Shown here: positions 54,496 to 62,808 of the stretch, piece after piece | Position numbering within the stretch: position 1 is the first letter of the stretch | How the letters are laid out: the number at the start of each line of letters is the position of its first letter | Source of the DNA: Streptomyces parvus | GTDB lineage: Bacteria > Actinomycetota > Actinomycetes > Streptomycetales > Streptomycetaceae | Assembly (NCBI RefSeq): GCF_032121415.1 | Contig: NZ_CP135079.1 | Location: 4,588,001-4,652,000 of the forward strand | Length of the DNA: 64,000 nt | Direction: 5' to 3' | Program-made: the position numbers and the translations under genes | The notes under the pieces: model-generated | What the model was told of the DNA's origin: nothing | What the model saw: the letters and a program-made list of their open reading frames with translations, nothing else | The model's database searches: none

Positions 54496-55587
54496 ATGGC
54501 CGACAGCACCCTTGACCCCGCCCTCGACCTCACCCTGGACGGACCGGCGCTCACCGCCCGGCTCGTCGACTTCCCCTCGGTCAGCGGGGAGGAGAAGGCC
54601 CTCGCCGACGCGATCGAATCGGCCCTGCGCGCGCTGCCGCACCTCACCGTCGACCGGTACGGCAACAACGTCGTCGCCCGCACGCACCTGGGCCGCGCCG
54701 AGCGCGTCGTCCTCGCCGGGCACATCGACACCGTGCCGATCGCCGACAACGTCCCCTCCCGTCTCGACGGGAACGGCATCCTATGGGGCTGCGGGACCTC
54801 CGACATGAAGTCCGGCGTCGCCCTCCAGCTCCGGATCGCCGCGACGGTCCCCGAGCCCAACCGCGATCTGACCTTCATCTTCTACGACAACGAAGAGGTC
54901 GCCGCCCACCTCAACGGCCTCGGCCACATCGCCGACGCGCACCCCGAGTGGCTCGCCGGAGACTTCGCCGTCCTGCTGGAGCCCTCCGACGGCGAGGTCG
55001 AGGGCGGCTGCCAGGGCACCCTGCGGGTCCACCTGCGCACGACGGGGGAGCGGGCCCACTCGGCGCGCAGCTGGATGGGGTCCAACGCGATCCACGCCGC
55101 CGCCCCGATCCTGGCCGCCCTCGCCGCGTACGAGCCCCGCCGCCCCGTCATCGACGGCCTCGAATACCACGAGGGCCTCAACGCGGTCGGCATCGAGGGC
55201 GGCGTCGCCACCAACGTCATCCCGGACGCCTGCACCGTCGTCGTCAACTACCGCTACGCCCCCGACCGCACCGAGGAGGAGGCCATCGCCCACGTCCGCG
55301 AGGTCTTCGCCGACTGCGGCGTGGCCGAGATCGTCATCGACGACCACTCCGGCGCCGCCATGCCCGGCCTCTCCCACCCCGCCGCCCAGGCCTTCATGAC
55401 CGCTGTCGGCGGCACGGCCCGGCCCAAGTTCGGCTGGACCGACGTCTCCCGCTTCGGCGCGCTCGGCGTCCCCGCGGTGAACTACGGACCCGGCGACCCC
55501 ATGTACGCCCACAAGCGCGACGAGCACGTGGCGGTCGACAAGATCACCCACTGCGAGGAGCGCCTCCGCTCCTGGCTGACCGACTGA
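54496..55587 (+). CDS. dapE: succinyl-diaminopimelate desuccinylase DapE
   Basis: Zinc peptidase-like enzyme (M20) of 363 residues that releases LL-diaminopimelate for lysine and peptidoglycan. Metal-binding and catalytic motifs: AGHIDTVP (His and catalytic Asp), CGTSDMKSG (bridging Asp), DNEEVA (general base Glu and metal Glu), and YAHKRDEHV (C-terminal His). The dimerisation domain (about 175-290) includes RTTGERAHSARSWMG. The ATG follows TAGGGTCGGG. The actinobacterial form. Confidence 0.95.
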   Translation: MADSTLDPALDLTLDGPALTARLVDFPSVSGEEKALADAIESALRALPHLTVDRYGNNVVARTHLGRAERVVLAGHIDTVPIADNVPSRLDGNGILWGCGTSDMKSGVALQLRIAATVPEPNRDLTFIFYDNEEVAAHLNGLGHIADAHPEWLAGDFAVLLEPSDGEVEGGCQGTLRVHLRTTGERAHSARSWMGSNAIHAAAPILAALAAYEPRRPVIDGLEYHEGLNAVGIEGGVATNVIPDACTVVVNYRYAPDRTEEEAIAHVREVFADCGVAEIVIDDHSGAAMPGLSHPAAQAFMTAVGGTARPKFGWTDVSRFGALGVPAVNYGPGDPMYAHKRDEHVAVDKITHCEERLRSWLTD

Positions 55588-55706
55588 CCCGCTGACCGGT
55601 CGACGCACGGCATTCCCCCCTCCGTAACCTCCGCCGATCTACGCTGGCCGCACGCAGCACGACACGTACGACCCGGCACGGAGCAGGTCGGTGGAGGGAG
55701 CGGAAC

Positions 55707-56492
55707 ATGGGCAACGCCGAAGACGCACGGATCCCCGAGGGTGCGGAGGTTCCCGAGGGCGCGGTCAGCCCCGAGGAGCAGTGGCTGGGCCCGGTCCTGC
55801 GCCGCAGGGAGCAGGTCCAGCCCGGTACGACCGATCAGCGGCTGCTGGACTCCGAGGGCGACTCCGAGTGGGTGCACACCGACCCCTGGCGGGTGATGCG
55901 CATCCAGTCGGAGTTCGTGGAGGGCTTCGGCGCGCTCGCCGAACTGCCGAGCGCGATCAGCGTCTTCGGCTCGGCCCGCACCCCCGCCGGATCTCCGGAG
56001 TACGAGGCCGGGGTGGCGATCGGCAAGGCCCTGGTCGACGCGGGCTTCGCGGTGATCACCGGCGGCGGCCCGGGCGCGATGGAGGCGGCCAACAAGGGCG
56101 CCCGGGAGGCCAAGGGCGTCTCGGTCGGCCTCGGCATCGAGCTGCCCTTCGAGTCGGGCCTCAACCCGCACGTCGACATCGGCGTCAACTTCCGCTACTT
56201 CTTCGTCCGCAAGACGATGTTCGTGAAGTACGCCCAGGGCTTCGTGGTCCTGCCCGGCGGCCTCGGCACCCTCGACGAACTCTTCGAGGCGCTGACCCTC
56301 GTCCAGACCGGCAAGGTCACCCGCTTCCCGATCGTCCTGTTCGGCACGGCGTACTGGGGCGGCCTGGTCGACTGGCTCCGCGACACGGTGGTGGCCCAGG
56401 GCAAGGCATCGGAGAAGGACCTGCTGCTCTTCCACGTGACGGACGACGTGGAGGAAGCGGTGACGCTGGTCACGAAGGAGGTCGGGCGGTGA
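55707..56492 (+). CDS. LOG-family nucleotide 5'-monophosphate phosphoribohydrolase
   Basis: TIGR00730/LOG protein of 261 residues. The Rossmann fold has ISVFGSARTP, ITGGGPGAMEAANKGA and the catalytic PGGLGTLDELFEALTLVQTG. Such enzymes release ribose 5-phosphate from cytokinin ribotides or similar nucleotides. An N-terminal extension of about 70 residues is seen in actinobacterial members. GGAGGGAGC precedes the ATG. It lies between dapE and folP2 as in mycobacteria. Confidence 0.92.
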   Translation: MGNAEDARIPEGAEVPEGAVSPEEQWLGPVLRRREQVQPGTTDQRLLDSEGDSEWVHTDPWRVMRIQSEFVEGFGALAELPSAISVFGSARTPAGSPEYEAGVAIGKALVDAGFAVITGGGPGAMEAANKGAREAKGVSVGLGIELPFESGLNPHVDIGVNFRYFFVRKTMFVKYAQGFVVLPGGLGTLDELFEALTLVQTGKVTRFPIVLFGTAYWGGLVDWLRDTVVAQGKASEKDLLLFHVTDDVEEAVTLVTKEVGR

Positions 56493-56582
56493 CCGATTTC
56501 GGCTCGTCCGGCCCTCTCCGGCCACTTCGGGCCCGTCCGGCGATCGAGGCCGTCGGTCCCAGCACCTCCGGCGCCTGAGGAG

Positions 56583-56613
56583 CGGGGCCCGGGGGCAGCG
56601 CCCCCGGGCCCCG
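56583..56613. terminator. bidirectional terminator between LOG and folP2 genes
   Basis: Perfect 14-bp arms (56583-56596, 56600-56613) with a 3-base loop, between convergent genes. Confidence 0.85.
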
Positions 56614-56635
56614 CCCGCCGGGCAGGCGGCAGGGC

Positions 56636-57508
56636 CTACGCCAGCCCCCGCCGGGCCACGGCCGGCGCCCGATGCCCGGCGATGGACGCCACCATGTCCA
56701 GGACCTGCCGCGTCTCCGCCACCTCATGCACCCGGTACACCCGCGCCCCCAGCCACGCCGACACCGCCGTCGTCGCCAGCGTCCCGATGAGGCGCTCCTT
56801 CACGGGCCGGTCCAGCGTCTCGCCCACGAAGTCCTTGTTGGACAGGGACACCAGTACCGGCCACCCCGTCTCGGCCATCTCCTCAAGACGCCGCGTCGCT
56901 TCCAGCGAATGCCGCGTGTTCTTCCCGAAGTCGTGCCCCGGGTCGATCATGATCCCGTCCGCCCGCACCCCGAGCCCGACCGCCCGCTCCGCAAGCCCCA
57001 CCGTCACACGCAGGATGTCCGCCATGACGTCGTCGTACGCGATCCGGTGCGGCCGCGTCCGCGGCTCCGCGCCGCCGGCGTGCGTGCACACGAGTCCCGC
57101 CCCGTGCCGTGCGGCGACCTCCGCCAGCCGCGGGTCCACCCCGCCCCACGCGTCGTTCAGCACGTCCGCCCCGGCCTCGCAGACCGCCTCGCCCACGTCG
57201 TGCCGCCAGGTGTCCACGCTGATCACCACGTCCGGGTGGCGGCGGCGGACCGCGGCGACGAACCCGACCGTGCGGCGCGCCTCCTCCTCGGCGGTCACCT
57301 CCTCGCCGGGGCCCGCCTTCACCCCGCCGATGTCGATGATCGCCGCGCCCTCGGCCACCGCCTGCTCGACCCGGGCGAGCGCCGGCTCGTCCCGGAACGT
57401 GGCACCCCGGTCGTAGAAGGAGTCCGGGGTCCGGTTCACGATCGCCATGATCACCGGCTCGTGCGGACCGAATTCCCGCCGCCCCAGCCTGAGTGCCCCG
57501 CTGCGCAT
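56636..57508 (-). CDS. dihydropteroate synthase homologue, FolP2 type
   Basis: TIM-barrel pterin-binding protein of 290 residues. It keeps MAIVNRTPDSFYDRG, NDAWGG and IDPGHDFGKN, which bind the pterin side. Where real DHPS has GGESTRPG, this has GGVKAGPG, losing the Thr-Arg pair that handles pABA and pyrophosphate. The M. tuberculosis FolP2 paralogue shows the same type and lacks DHPS activity, so a different role is likely here. ATG 57508. It is divergent from the DivIVA-domain gene and convergent with the LOG gene. Confidence 0.88.
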   Translation of the reverse strand: MRSGALRLGRREFGPHEPVIMAIVNRTPDSFYDRGATFRDEPALARVEQAVAEGAAIIDIGGVKAGPGEEVTAEEEARRTVGFVAAVRRRHPDVVISVDTWRHDVGEAVCEAGADVLNDAWGGVDPRLAEVAARHGAGLVCTHAGGAEPRTRPHRIAYDDVMADILRVTVGLAERAVGLGVRADGIMIDPGHDFGKNTRHSLEATRRLEEMAETGWPVLVSLSNKDFVGETLDRPVKERLIGTLATTAVSAWLGARVYRVHEVAETRQVLDMVASIAGHRAPAVARRGLA

Positions 57509-57594
57509 CCCGTCTCTCCTCCTCAGATAGCCGCCTACGACCCGCCTGCCGACCCTACGGCCTTTCGTGGCCGGCCCCGACTTGTCGGTACCGC

Positions 57595-58047
57595 ATGGCA
57601 CGATCGGAGCCGGACGAGGTTTCCGCCCCCCGGGAGATGCGCGTGTTCTGGTTCTTGCTGCTCACGATGGTCGTGGTCGTCACCGCGGTCACCCTCGCGG
57701 TGGTCGGAGGCGGTGGGAGCGCGGTGCTCCAGGACGTACCGCCCGAGCGGTTCACCGACCCGCTGCCCGCCGCCCGCCCCGTCGGCCGGGCGGACATCGA
57801 GGCGATGCGCCTGCCCATGGCCCTGCGCGGCTACCGGATGGCGGACGTCGACGAGGCGCTGTCCCGGCTCGGCGCCGAGCTGGCCGAGCGCGACGCCCGG
57901 ATCGCGGAGCTGGAATCCACCCTGGCCGGGGACCGGGCGGCCGCCGTGACGACGGGCACCGACCTGTTCAAGCAGCCCGGCGACGGGCCCGCGGCGGAGC
58001 CGGCCGACCGCGCGGACGGCCCGGACCGCGAGGAGGACGGCCGATGA
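57595..58047 (+). CDS. DivIVA-domain membrane protein
   Basis: Small protein of about 150 residues. One N-terminal membrane helix (VFWFLLLTMVVVVTAVTLAV) precedes a short DivIVA-like motif (MALRGYRMADVDEALSRLGAELAERDARIAELE), split at about residues 77-110, that should form a coiled coil. The C-terminal tail is acidic. It could sit at curved membrane or at division and tip sites; function unknown. Start ATG 57595 or ATG 57637, neither with a well-spaced ribosome site. It overlaps tagA by 4 bases. Confidence 0.82.
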   Translation: MARSEPDEVSAPREMRVFWFLLLTMVVVVTAVTLAVVGGGGSAVLQDVPPERFTDPLPAARPVGRADIEAMRLPMALRGYRMADVDEALSRLGAELAERDARIAELESTLAGDRAAAVTTGTDLFKQPGDGPAAEPADRADGPDREEDGR

Positions 58048-58637
58048 GCGGCGGAGCCGTGGCCGCCCCCGACGGCGGGCTGCGCTGCCCCTGGGGCCTG
58101 TCCACCGAGGACTACCTCGCCTACCACGACACCGAGTGGGGCCGGGCGGTCCACGGGGACGACGCCCTGTTCGAACGGCTCTGCCTGGAGGCCTTCCAGT
58201 CCGGGCTCTCCTGGCTCACGATCCTGCGCCGCCGCACGACCTTCCGTACCGCCTTCGAGGGGTTCCGGATCGAGGCCGTCGCGAAGTTCACCGAGACCGA
58301 CCGGGAACGGCTCCTGGCCGACCCGGGGATCATCCGCAACAAGGCCAAGGTCGACGCGACCCTCGCCAACGCGAAGGTCCTCGCCGACTGGCCGGCCGGG
58401 GAGCTGGACGAGCTGATCTGGTCCTACGCCCCCGACCCGGCCGGCCGGCCCGCCCCGCGCACGCTGTCGGACGTCCCGGCCGTCACACCGGAGTCCACCG
58501 CCCTCGCCGAGGCGCTGAAGAAGCGCTCGATCCGCTTCGTCGGCCCCACCACCGCCTACGCGCTGATGCAGGCCTGCGGACTGGTCGACGACCATCTCGC
58601 GGACTGCGTGGCGCGCGGCGGCGGTGCGCCCCGCTGA
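58044..58637 (+). CDS. tagA: DNA-3-methyladenine glycosylase I (TagA)
   Basis: Base-excision repair enzyme of 197 residues that removes 3-methyladenine. TagA motifs: RCPWGLSTEDYLAYHDTEWG at the N terminus, LCLEAFQSGLSWLTILRRR, GIIRNKAKV and RFVGPTTAYALMQACGLVDDH. The usual zinc-site residues (N-terminal Cys and His, C-terminal H..C) are present as C15, H28, DDH and C. ATGA coupling to the preceding gene; AGGAGG about 6 bases upstream. Confidence 0.93.
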   Translation: MSGGAVAAPDGGLRCPWGLSTEDYLAYHDTEWGRAVHGDDALFERLCLEAFQSGLSWLTILRRRTTFRTAFEGFRIEAVAKFTETDRERLLADPGIIRNKAKVDATLANAKVLADWPAGELDELIWSYAPDPAGRPAPRTLSDVPAVTPESTALAEALKKRSIRFVGPTTAYALMQACGLVDDHLADCVARGGGAPR

Positions 58638-58654
58638 ACGGCGGTTCCTTGCGG

Positions 58655-59494
58655 CTACTTCCCCAGGTAGACCGGCTTCTCCTTGGCGAGGAACGCCTCC
58701 ACCGCGATGGTGTGGTCCTGCGACGCGCCCGCCCGGGTCTGGAGCTCGTCCTCCTTCTCCAGCGTCTCGGCGAACGTGTGCCCGGCGCCGTACGCCATCG
58801 ACTCCTTCAGCGCCGCGTACGCCACCGTGGGCCCGGCGGCCAGGGCGCGGGCCACCGCCGCCGCCTGCTCGGCCAGCTCGGCCGCCGGGACGACCCGGTT
58901 GACGATCCCCAGCTCCAGCGCGTCCTGCGCGGAGATCGACCGCGGGAAGAACAGCAGGTCGGCGGCGCGGCTCTGCCCGATCAGCCGGGGCAGGGTCCAG
59001 GACACGCCAGAGTCGGCGGTGAGTGCGACGCCCGCGAACGAGGTGTTGAAGGAGGCGGTGTCCGCGACCACCCGGTAGTCGGCCGCGAGCGCGAAGCCGA
59101 ACCCGGCCCCGGCCGCGACGCCGTTCACCCCGGCCACGACCGGCTTCGCCATCTCCGTGATCGCCCGCACGATCGGGTTGTAGTGCTCCCGCACCGTGCT
59201 CAGCGCGTTGCCGCCGCCCGCATCCCGGGTCGCCGCGAGCGTGGCGACGTGCTCCTTGAGATCCTGGCCGACGCAGAAGGCGCGCCCGGTGGCCGTGAGC
59301 AGAACCGCCCGGACCCCCGGGTCCGCCGACGCCTCCAGCAGCGCGTCCCGCAGTGCGACCTTCGCCGCCGTGCTCAGCGCGTTCATCGCGTCGGGTCGGT
59401 TGAGCGTGATCGTCGCGAGCCCCTCGCTCACGTCGTACAGAACGGTGTTCGCCTGCTCGTCGGCCATTCCGGTTTCCCCTCGCTGCTCGGGCAT
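58655..59494 (-). CDS. enoyl-CoA hydratase/isomerase family protein
   Basis: Crotonase-fold protein of 279 residues. TLNRPDAMNALS, AFCVGQDLKEH (oxyanion-hole region), GVNGVAAGAGFGFALAADYRV and SFNTSFAGVALTADSGVSWTLPRLIG are typical of hydratase/isomerases of the PaaG type. The substrate may be a phenylacetate-type or fatty acyl-CoA. ATG 59494 has GGAG 6 bases upstream; ATG 59467 (MADEQ) also has a plausible site. Convergent with tagA. Confidence 0.92.
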   Translation of the reverse strand: MPEQRGETGMADEQANTVLYDVSEGLATITLNRPDAMNALSTAAKVALRDALLEASADPGVRAVLLTATGRAFCVGQDLKEHVATLAATRDAGGGNALSTVREHYNPIVRAITEMAKPVVAGVNGVAAGAGFGFALAADYRVVADTASFNTSFAGVALTADSGVSWTLPRLIGQSRAADLLFFPRSISAQDALELGIVNRVVPAAELAEQAAAVARALAAGPTVAYAALKESMAYGAGHTFAETLEKEDELQTRAGASQDHTIAVEAFLAKEKPVYLGK

Positions 59495-59661
59495 CGTTGC
59501 TCCTTGCAGGCAAGCATGGCCGACGCCGACCGGGGCAGGGATGTGACCTGCGTCTAACAATTGGCTCTCACCTGGGGGTCCGGGGCGGCGCAGTATCGCA
59601 GCCGGATCGCCGAATTGGGTGGTTTTGGGAAAGCGCGTTGCGCAAGCGATGCAGACCGATG

Positions 59662-59692
59662 TTGGTCATTGGGGTCGTTGATGCGGGATAAT
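59662..59692 (+). promoter_or_regulatory. candidate promoter of the DUF3117 gene
   Basis: TTGGTC (59662-59667) and GATAAT (59687-59692) are separated by 19 bases, about 90 bases before the start codon. The -10 is good, the spacing long. The 289-base gap 59495-59783 otherwise shows nothing. Confidence 0.35.
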
Positions 59693-59783
59693 GGCGAAGA
59701 AGCAATGTGTTCGATGCCGGTGAGGCAGCGCCTGTCATGGGGCCGCCGGTTGCGATGAGCTGGTTTCAGGAAGGGGAACGAGC

Positions 59784-59951
59784 ATGGCGGCCATGAAGCC
59801 GCGGACGGGCGACGGCCCGCTCGAGGTGACAAAGGAGGGGCGGGGCATCGTCATGCGCGTTCCGCTCGAAGGCGGCGGTCGGCTTGTTGTCGAGCTGACT
59901 CCGGACGAGGCCGATGCCCTCGGCGACGCGCTGACGAAGGTCGTCGGCTGA
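59784..59951 (+). CDS. DUF3117 microprotein
   Basis: Protein of 55 residues (MAAMKPRTGDGPLEVTKEGR...) matching the actinobacterial DUF3117 family, including Rv1211 of M. tuberculosis as I recall it. A compact beta-rich core, GIVMRVPLEGGGRLVVELTP, is followed by a short helix. Function unknown. AAGGGGAACG lies about 6 bases before the ATG. It has its own promoter region and a strong terminator, so it is a highly expressed single gene by appearance. Confidence 0.92.
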   Translation: MAAMKPRTGDGPLEVTKEGRGIVMRVPLEGGGRLVVELTPDEADALGDALTKVVG

Positions 59952-59971
59952 CGCGGAACGCCCATCACCTT

Positions 59972-60010
59972 CACGACTGCCCGGCACGGTCTCCGTGCCG
60001 GGCAGTCGTG
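59972..60010. terminator. strong terminator after the DUF3117 gene
   Basis: Perfect 18-bp arms (59972-59989, 59993-60010) with a 3-base loop, lying between the convergent DUF3117 and methyltransferase genes. Confidence 0.9.
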
Positions 60011-60044
60011 CGTTCTTCCGTCCGTGGTTCCCGCGCCGCGCCGC

Positions 60045-60710
60045 TCAGCCGCGCCGGACCGCGCAGAGCAGTCCGTCGCCGACCGGCAACAGGGTCGACA
60101 TCAGCTCCTGGCTCTCGCGCACCGCGCGCAGCAGCTCCCGCAGCCGCAGCACCTCGGCCGGCTGGGCGGCCGAGTCGACCGTACGGCCGTCCGCGAAGAC
60201 GCCCTCGAAGCAGACCAGACCGCCCGGACGCAGCAGGCGCAACGATTCAGCGAGCACATCGAGGCTCTCCAGCCGGTCCCCGTCGCAGAAGACGAGGTCG
60301 TAACCCCCGTCCGCGAGCCGGGGCAGGACGTCCAGGGCGCGGCCGGGGATGAACCGGGCCCGGTTGGTGGCGAAGCCCGCCGCGCGGAACGCCTCCCGGG
60401 CGAACTGCTGACGCTCGGGCTCGGGGTCCACCGTCGTCAGGACCCCGTCCGGCCGCATGCCGTGCAGGAGATAGATGCCGGACACGCCCGTGCCCGTGCC
60501 GATTTCCGCCACCGCTTTGGCGTCCGCGGCGGCGGCCAGCAGGCGCAGCGCGGCGCCGGTGCCCGGTGACACCGGGCGAAGCCCCAGCTCGTGAGCCCGG
60601 TCCCGGGCCACGTGCAGTGCTTCGTCCTCGGCGACAAAGGCGTCGGCGAACGCCCAGCTCGTCTGCCGGTTGGCGGTAATGACCCTCTCCTGTCCCCGTA
60701 GTTGGCGCAA
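60045..60710 (-). CDS. class I O-methyltransferase
   Basis: SAM-dependent methyltransferase of 221 residues, PF01596-type, related by position to Rv1220c. Motif I is VAEIGTGTGVSGIYLL. TVDPEPERQQFAREAF, DLVFCDGDR and LLRPGGLVCFEGVF follow. The substrate is unknown. A TTG start at 60710 gives MRQLRGQERVITANRQTSW; no better start is seen. Divergent from the sigma-factor gene. Confidence 0.9.
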   Translation of the reverse strand: MRQLRGQERVITANRQTSWAFADAFVAEDEALHVARDRAHELGLRPVSPGTGAALRLLAAAADAKAVAEIGTGTGVSGIYLLHGMRPDGVLTTVDPEPERQQFAREAFRAAGFATNRARFIPGRALDVLPRLADGGYDLVFCDGDRLESLDVLAESLRLLRPGGLVCFEGVFADGRTVDSAAQPAEVLRLRELLRAVRESQELMSTLLPVGDGLLCAVRRG

Positions 60711-60734
60711 CGGTGACTGTATCCGCTGGACCCG

Positions 60735-60760
60735 GGAACCCGCAGATGGGACCGGGCGTT
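60735..60760 (+). promoter_or_regulatory. predicted ECF-type autoregulated promoter of the sigma gene
   Basis: GGAAC (60735-60739) and CGTT (60757-60760) with a 17-base spacer match the general ECF consensus, about 128 bases upstream of the sigma-factor start. It is the form expected for SigE-type self-activation. Confidence 0.6.
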
Positions 60761-60887
60761 GTGCAAGGAGTGGGGAAAGCGCAGCGACCGGGCCCGCCGA
60801 TCGGACTCGTGAGCTGGGTGAAAGTCCCGGGCGACGCCCGGCCCCAACAGGGAAAAGGCTTATCCGGAGCTAACGGGCGAGGTGGCT

Positions 60888-61649
60888 ATGGTAGGGGCTC
60901 CACTGGACACCACCAGAGCCGATAGGGGAGGTGCGGCTGCGCCTGTGGACCGGGGAGGGGTGCTGCGGCGCCTGCTCAGGTCGGCCGGTGAGCCGAAATC
61001 CGTGACCGACATTGCTGACCGTTCTTCCGAAGTCTCCGCACCGACCGCGACCTTCGCCTCTGATGCGGACTCTCAGGCGTGGACCCCGCCCTCATGGGAA
61101 GAGATCGTCAGCACGCACAGCGGTCGCGTGTACCGCCTTGCCTACCGCCTGACGGGAAACCAGCACGACGCCGAGGACCTGACCCAGGAGGTCTTCGTCC
61201 GGGTGTTCCGCTCGCTGTCGACGTACACGCCCGGCACCTTCGAGGGCTGGCTGCACCGCATCACGACCAACCTCTTCCTGGACATGGTCCGGCGCAAGCA
61301 GCGCATCCGCTTCGACTCGCTCGGCGACGACGCGGCCGAGCGGCTGCCCAGCCGTGAGCCGTCCCCGCAGCAGATCTTCAACGACACCCACTTCGACGCC
61401 GACGTGCAGCAGGCGCTGGACACCCTCGCGCCCGAATTCCGTGCGGCCGTGGTCCTCTGCGACATCGAAGGCCTCAGTTACGAGGAGATCGCCGCGACCC
61501 TCGGGGTGAAGCTCGGGACCGTCCGCAGCCGGATCCACCGCGGCCGCTCGCATCTGCGCAAGGCGCTCAAGCACCGTTCGCCCGAGGCCCGCGCCGAGCA
61601 GCGCTCCCTGGCGGACGCGGTCCTGGCGGGGGAGGGCGGAACGGCGTGA
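60888..61649 (+). CDS. sigE: ECF RNA polymerase sigma factor, SigE (M. tuberculosis) type
   Basis: Extracytoplasmic-function sigma factor of 253 residues. An N-terminal extension of about 65 residues precedes region 2 (RVYRLAYRLTGNQHDAEDLTQEVFVRVF, split, with RITTNLFLDMVRRKQR for -10 recognition). Region 4 has LCDIEGLSYEEIAATLGVKLGTVRSRIHRG, split, for -35 binding. ATG 60888 follows GCGAGG by 5 bases. Its stop overlaps the anti-sigma start (GTGA), and htrA follows. The order equals Rv1220c-1221-1222-1223. It is not the same gene as S. coelicolor sigE of the cseABC operon. Confidence 0.92.
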   Translation: MVGAPLDTTRADRGGAAAPVDRGGVLRRLLRSAGEPKSVTDIADRSSEVSAPTATFASDADSQAWTPPSWEEIVSTHSGRVYRLAYRLTGNQHDAEDLTQEVFVRVFRSLSTYTPGTFEGWLHRITTNLFLDMVRRKQRIRFDSLGDDAAERLPSREPSPQQIFNDTHFDADVQQALDTLAPEFRAAVVLCDIEGLSYEEIAATLGVKLGTVRSRIHRGRSHLRKALKHRSPEARAEQRSLADAVLAGEGGTA

Positions 61650-62716
61650 GCGGCACAGGCCCGACCGGTCCCACCCCTGCCGAAGCGCACCTGGGGGACC
61701 GGCTCGCCGCGCTGGTCGACGGCGAACTGAAACACGACGCCCGTGAGCGGGTCCTGGCCCACCTGGCGACCTGCGCCAAGTGCAAGGCCGAGGCCGACGC
61801 CCAGCGCCGCCTCAAGAGCGCTTTCGCCATGTCCGCCTCGCCCTCGCCCTCCGAGGGGTTCCTGGCCCGCCTGCAGGGCCTTCCCGGGGGCCCCGGCGGC
61901 GACGACACCGGCTCCGGCCGGCCGTTCGGCGGCCGGGGGCCCTTCGCCGACGAGTTCTTCCCCGGGCTGCGGCCCTCCGGCACCGGCACCCGCGGCGGCA
62001 CCGCGCCCTCTCCGCTGGACGGTTTCGGGTACCTTCCCGCCACCCACGGCTCCACCGCCGTGCTGCGCGGCGGGGCCGCCTCCGGTTCGGTCTTCCGCAT
62101 ACACGAGGTGAGCCGTGACGCGGACCGCTCGCCCTGGCGCGGGCGGCGCTTCGCGTTCGCCGCGGCCAGCGCCGTCTCCCTCGCGGCCATCGCGCTGGGC
62201 GGCACCCTGCCGCTGGACTCAGGCCCCGAATCCTCCCTGCGCGCCGAGGGCGCCGGGAACAACGTCACCCCGCTCGACGCCGAGACCCGCGCCGAGAACG
62301 GCGCCCGGGCGGTCAGCCGCCGGGGCGGCGGAGCCCTCGCGGTGACCGGCGACGTCCGGGTGGCCGAGCAGCCGGGCTCCAGCAGCCCGAAGAGCGGGAC
62401 GAACGCCGTGCCCCCGTCGCTCTCCGGGACGAACCCGGGGGTTCTGGCCGTCACCTCGCCGGTGAACCGGCAGGGGCCGCCGACCGCACCGCCGCTGTTC
62501 GGCGCTTCGGCCTCGGGCGGACATCCGTTCATGCTCCCCGTGCTGAACGTGTCCGTGCCGCCGCTGATACGCCCGGCGACCTCCGGCACCCCGCTGCTCG
62601 CGGCGGCGCTCGGCAGCGGGGCGGTGCCGAAGACGGTTCCCTCCTCGCTGTCCTCGGGGCCGCCCCCGGGCCCGCCCGCCAACGATCTGACGAGCCCGCT
62701 TTCCCCCCGCCCCTGA
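61646..62716 (+). CDS. zinc-binding transmembrane anti-sigma factor, RseA type
   Basis: Anti-sigma factor of 356 residues. The N-terminal zf-HC2 domain has His39-x3-Cys43-x2-Cys46 (HLATCAKC) with His30 before it. One membrane helix spans about residues 165-188 (FAFAAASAVSLAAIALGG). The outer domain of about 165 residues is Pro/Ser/Gly-rich. It should hold the sigma factor at the membrane until redox or proteolytic release. It is much longer than M. tuberculosis RseA (about 150 residues) and has an added outer tail. GTG start coupled to the sigma gene. Confidence 0.9.
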   Translation: MSGTGPTGPTPAEAHLGDRLAALVDGELKHDARERVLAHLATCAKCKAEADAQRRLKSAFAMSASPSPSEGFLARLQGLPGGPGGDDTGSGRPFGGRGPFADEFFPGLRPSGTGTRGGTAPSPLDGFGYLPATHGSTAVLRGGAASGSVFRIHEVSRDADRSPWRGRRFAFAAASAVSLAAIALGGTLPLDSGPESSLRAEGAGNNVTPLDAETRAENGARAVSRRGGGALAVTGDVRVAEQPGSSSPKSGTNAVPPSLSGTNPGVLAVTSPVNRQGPPTAPPLFGASASGGHPFMLPVLNVSVPPLIRPATSGTPLLAAALGSGAVPKTVPSSLSSGPPPGPPANDLTSPLSPRP

Positions 62717-62808
62717 CGGGACCCTGCGCAGGGTTTCGCAAACCTGGTTGAATTCCGGTGAGGGACGCCTCTGGGGGGCGTACGACAGAGGCCAGTTGCG
62801 GGGAGAAC

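Noticed and set aside
56510..56635. Repetitive GC-rich stretch as a possible mobile-element end
   Set aside because: It is fully explained by the 14-bp-arm terminator between convergent genes; no transposase or target duplication is present.
59561..59758. 65-residue frame upstream of the DUF3117 gene
   Set aside because: No ribosome site, mixed composition, and it covers the probable promoter.
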